This document shows positions 62,568-64,000 of a DNA stretch of 64,000 nt, piece after piece; positions within the stretch are counted from its first letter, which is position 1, and each line of letters begins with the position of its first letter. The notes below the pieces were generated by a model. That model did not search any database, was not told the DNA's origin, and saw only the letters and a list, made by a program, of their open reading frames with translations. The position numbers were made by a program, and so were the translations under genes. The DNA is from Cocleimonas flava. Its GTDB lineage: Bacteria > Pseudomonadota > Gammaproteobacteria > Thiotrichales > Thiotrichaceae. The DNA is taken from the NCBI RefSeq assembly GCF_004339015.1, contig NZ_SMFQ01000003.1:558001-622000 (forward strand). The letters run 5' to 3'.

Positions 62568-62597
62568 AAGTCACCCCCCTACTTTCAGGCACTTTTT
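62568..62597 (+). repeat. C-rich repeat copy 19, divergent gap
   Basis: AAGTCACCCCCCTACTTTCA, GGCAC and five T, 50 bp before a plus-strand gene. The upstream neighbour is on the minus strand. TGTAAG/CTTACA at about 62510 forms a small hairpin upstream. Confidence 0.8.
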
Positions 62598-62646
62598 ATC
62601 TAGATGTTAGCTTTGAAGTATTGCTGATTAAACAATTGGACTATTT

Positions 62647-63381
62647 ATGATCTTAAGAATTTTAATTGCACTGATAATCAGCATTGTCGCTTATGTGACT
62701 TATTACAATAACGCGATCAGTACCGATTACAACGAAGACATCGCTTGCTTTGATCTCAATGACAGCCACATCAACACATTAAGAAATAGCGCCGTGACTT
62801 TTGATACTACGGAAGGTGGCGCGCCGATGCTGTCGTTTGAACTAAAGGATCTGCTCTTTCCGGGGAAGATCAGCGCGAATGAGTCTCTTGATACCACTAA
62901 CAGAGCCATCATCAAGGGCATTGCTTTTCAAATTTTCCTTAATGCTGCGACCTTAAAGTCAGGAAACTATTCTTTCACCAATCCTTTATTTGATGATGAT
63001 AATCACAATAGCAGGATTTCATCGATTCCCAAGCTATTAGAGCTGTATGACAACAAAACAATAGGGTTTTATTTTAACGAGAATCACGCCACGCTTTTAA
63101 AGTCGAGTAAGGCGAGCTTCTCCTACGGTGTTATCGGAATAAACGCGAAAAGACCGTTCGGTGATTCGACCGCGTTTGAATACGATATCGCTGATATTGT
63201 CGGTGAAAAATACCCTGTGAATAACGACAACACAGGAAATATGTCAGCGGAGATGCTGGATAGAATAATGCGTCTGTATTACGAACTGGTCCCTGCGTTA
63301 CAGGTATTACTGATCAATGGAGAGATTGAAACGGGTAAGTATTGTAGAGAGAACTCTAACTCTGAATGGATAAAATTCTGA
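62647..63381 (+). CDS. Exported or anchored protein of unknown function
   Basis: 244 residues. N-terminal signal-anchor MILRILIALIISIVAYVTYY, then a periplasmic domain with a conserved-looking cysteine (IACFDL) and one near the end (KYCREN). FFAYD-like or GFYFNEN segments are not known to me. Family not recognised. Confidence 0.6.
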   Translation: MILRILIALIISIVAYVTYYNNAISTDYNEDIACFDLNDSHINTLRNSAVTFDTTEGGAPMLSFELKDLLFPGKISANESLDTTNRAIIKGIAFQIFLNAATLKSGNYSFTNPLFDDDNHNSRISSIPKLLELYDNKTIGFYFNENHATLLKSSKASFSYGVIGINAKRPFGDSTAFEYDIADIVGEKYPVNNDNTGNMSAEMLDRIMRLYYELVPALQVLLINGEIETGKYCRENSNSEWIKF

Positions 63382-63416
63382 TCAAAACAAGAGGTATCAT
63401 CTTTAAAAATAAAAAT

Positions 63417-63445
63417 GACACCCCCCTACTTATGGGCACTTTTTA
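63417..63445 (+). terminator. C-rich repeat copy 20, after the 62647 gene
   Basis: GACACCCCCCTACTTATGGG, CAC and five T; CCC/GGG stem. It is 36 bp after the plus-strand stop and before the converging DASS gene. Confidence 0.85.
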
Positions 63446-63468
63446 GTAGAAGCTAATCATTTAAGAAT

Positions 63469-64000
63469 CTACCAGTAGCCAAGAAGTTTCCACCAAAGGC
63501 CGCCAACGACTCCCCATATAATCAAGTTAACAACACTCATAATCAGCCCCATGACCCACCAATTTTCCATTGAGACATAACCTGAACCAAATATGATGGG
63601 TGAAGTACCTGTCGCGTAATGCGTCAAAGACATCATTAATGAAGATGCGCCTGCAAGCAATAAGCCCAAGTACAACGGTGGCGCGCCTAGCGCTAAACCA
63701 GCCACATAAAACGCAGCGAACATCGCAGTAATATGCGCAGTGGTACTGGCGAAGAAGTAATGAGCATAGAAATAAATCACAACCAGGATAATGGTAGAGG
63801 CTATCCAGTCAAAACCAAGTTCTTTGATATTGCTTTCAACCACGGTAGAAAACCATGCAACCAAGCCTAATTTGTTGAGGAATGTCGCCATCATCACTAA
63901 CGCAGAGAACCAGATTACCGTATCCCACGCTTGTTTTTCTTTCAGCACATCTTCCCAGCTTAAAACACCGGTAATCAATAACACAGATAATCCCAGAAAG
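63469..64000 (-). CDS. DASS family sodium-coupled anion symporter, C-terminal part
   Basis: The frame is open to the window edge, so the N-terminal part is missing (a GTG at 63984 is internal). The visible about 177 residues contain the DASS marks: AHYFFASTTAHITAMFAAF (the SNT-like motif region), LTHYATGTSPIIFGSGYV and NLIIWGVVGGLWWKLLG at the end. Members import dicarboxylates, citrate or sulfate with sodium; the substrate is unclear. The stop is 23 bp from the C-rich repeat copy on the other strand. Confidence 0.9.
   Translation of the reverse strand, partial: FLGLSVLLITGVLSWEDVLKEKQAWDTVIWFSALVMMATFLNKLGLVAWFSTVVESNIKELGFDWIASTIILVVIYFYAHYFFASTTAHITAMFAAFYVAGLALGAPPLYLGLLLAGASSLMMSLTHYATGTSPIIFGSGYVSMENWWVMGLIMSVVNLIIWGVVGGLWWKLLGYW

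Noticed and set aside
9724-63445. Reading the C-rich repeat as a DNA uptake sequence or G-quadruplex
   Set aside because: Known uptake sequences also occur often in genes and on both strands, unlike this repeat. A single run of six G on the minus strand cannot form an intramolecular quadruplex. I keep uptake only as a weak alternative.

Overview
This window looks like a low-GC gammaproteobacterial chromosome, most plausibly from a marine or brackish sulfur-metabolising lineage near Thiotrichales (Leucothrix or Cocleimonas-like; this placement is inferred). The reasons are typical gammaproteobacterial genes (dusC, yegQ, rlpA-like, purMN, a cysB/cysJ pair, a QseBC-like system, a PACE pump), sodium-coupled and TRAP transporters, and a convincing sulfur oxygenase reductase. 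No rRNA, tRNA, CRISPR array, integrase or transposase was seen.

Layout. 1-9.7 kb is accessory: gene-cassette-like genes with attC-like sites, a frameshifted membrane gene, a LysE exporter, a minus-strand unit TetR-DctP-DctQ-DctM-M19 dipeptidase, a broken VOC gene and a periplasmic solute-binding protein that seems to start at ATT. 10-19.4 kb holds a PepSY/two-component cluster. It is followed by a segmental duplication in which two near-identical spermidine-synthase-like genes flank a sensor GGDEF-EAL gene, and the first copy is fused to the 3' end of a histidine kinase. 19.5-38.4 kb is mostly housekeeping: transglutaminase, UbiB-like kinase, DusC, RlpA, Upp-UraA, YegQ, SOR, lipase-like lipoprotein, SLAC1, aldo/keto reductase, PurM-PurN. 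38.4-42.4 kb holds two phosphate transporters. 42.8-51.7 kb is sulfur-related: a half-length SOR-like protein with a cytochrome c, CysB, CysJ, CysI, CysH and a CxxC protein, plus a vWA lipoprotein. 52-54 kb carries DUF1127, PspA and YiaAB genes. 54.55-56.95 kb is a three-cassette integron-type array without integrase (CALIN). 57.3-64 kb holds a PACE pump, VOC, Lrp-type domain, small immunity-like and membrane proteins, an AI-2E transporter, a YqjD/YqjE-like set and a truncated DASS transporter.

The strongest window-wide signal is a polar repeat of about 30 bp with the core CACCCCCCTACTT followed by a T-run. There are 20 copies, 19 on the plus strand, none in a gene. Twelve plus copies and the single minus copy end genes like terminators. 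Seven plus copies lie between divergent or minus-strand genes, where no recognised plus-strand gene ends. The left arm is nearly invariant while the hairpin partner decays, which a plain terminator would not require.

How the genes work together. SOR (sulfur disproportionation), the mini-SOR/cytochrome c pair and the CysB-CysJIH assimilation genes suggest a cell handling both elemental sulfur and sulfate. The Pit and Na/Pi genes form a phosphate uptake block. Upp and UraA form a uracil salvage pair.
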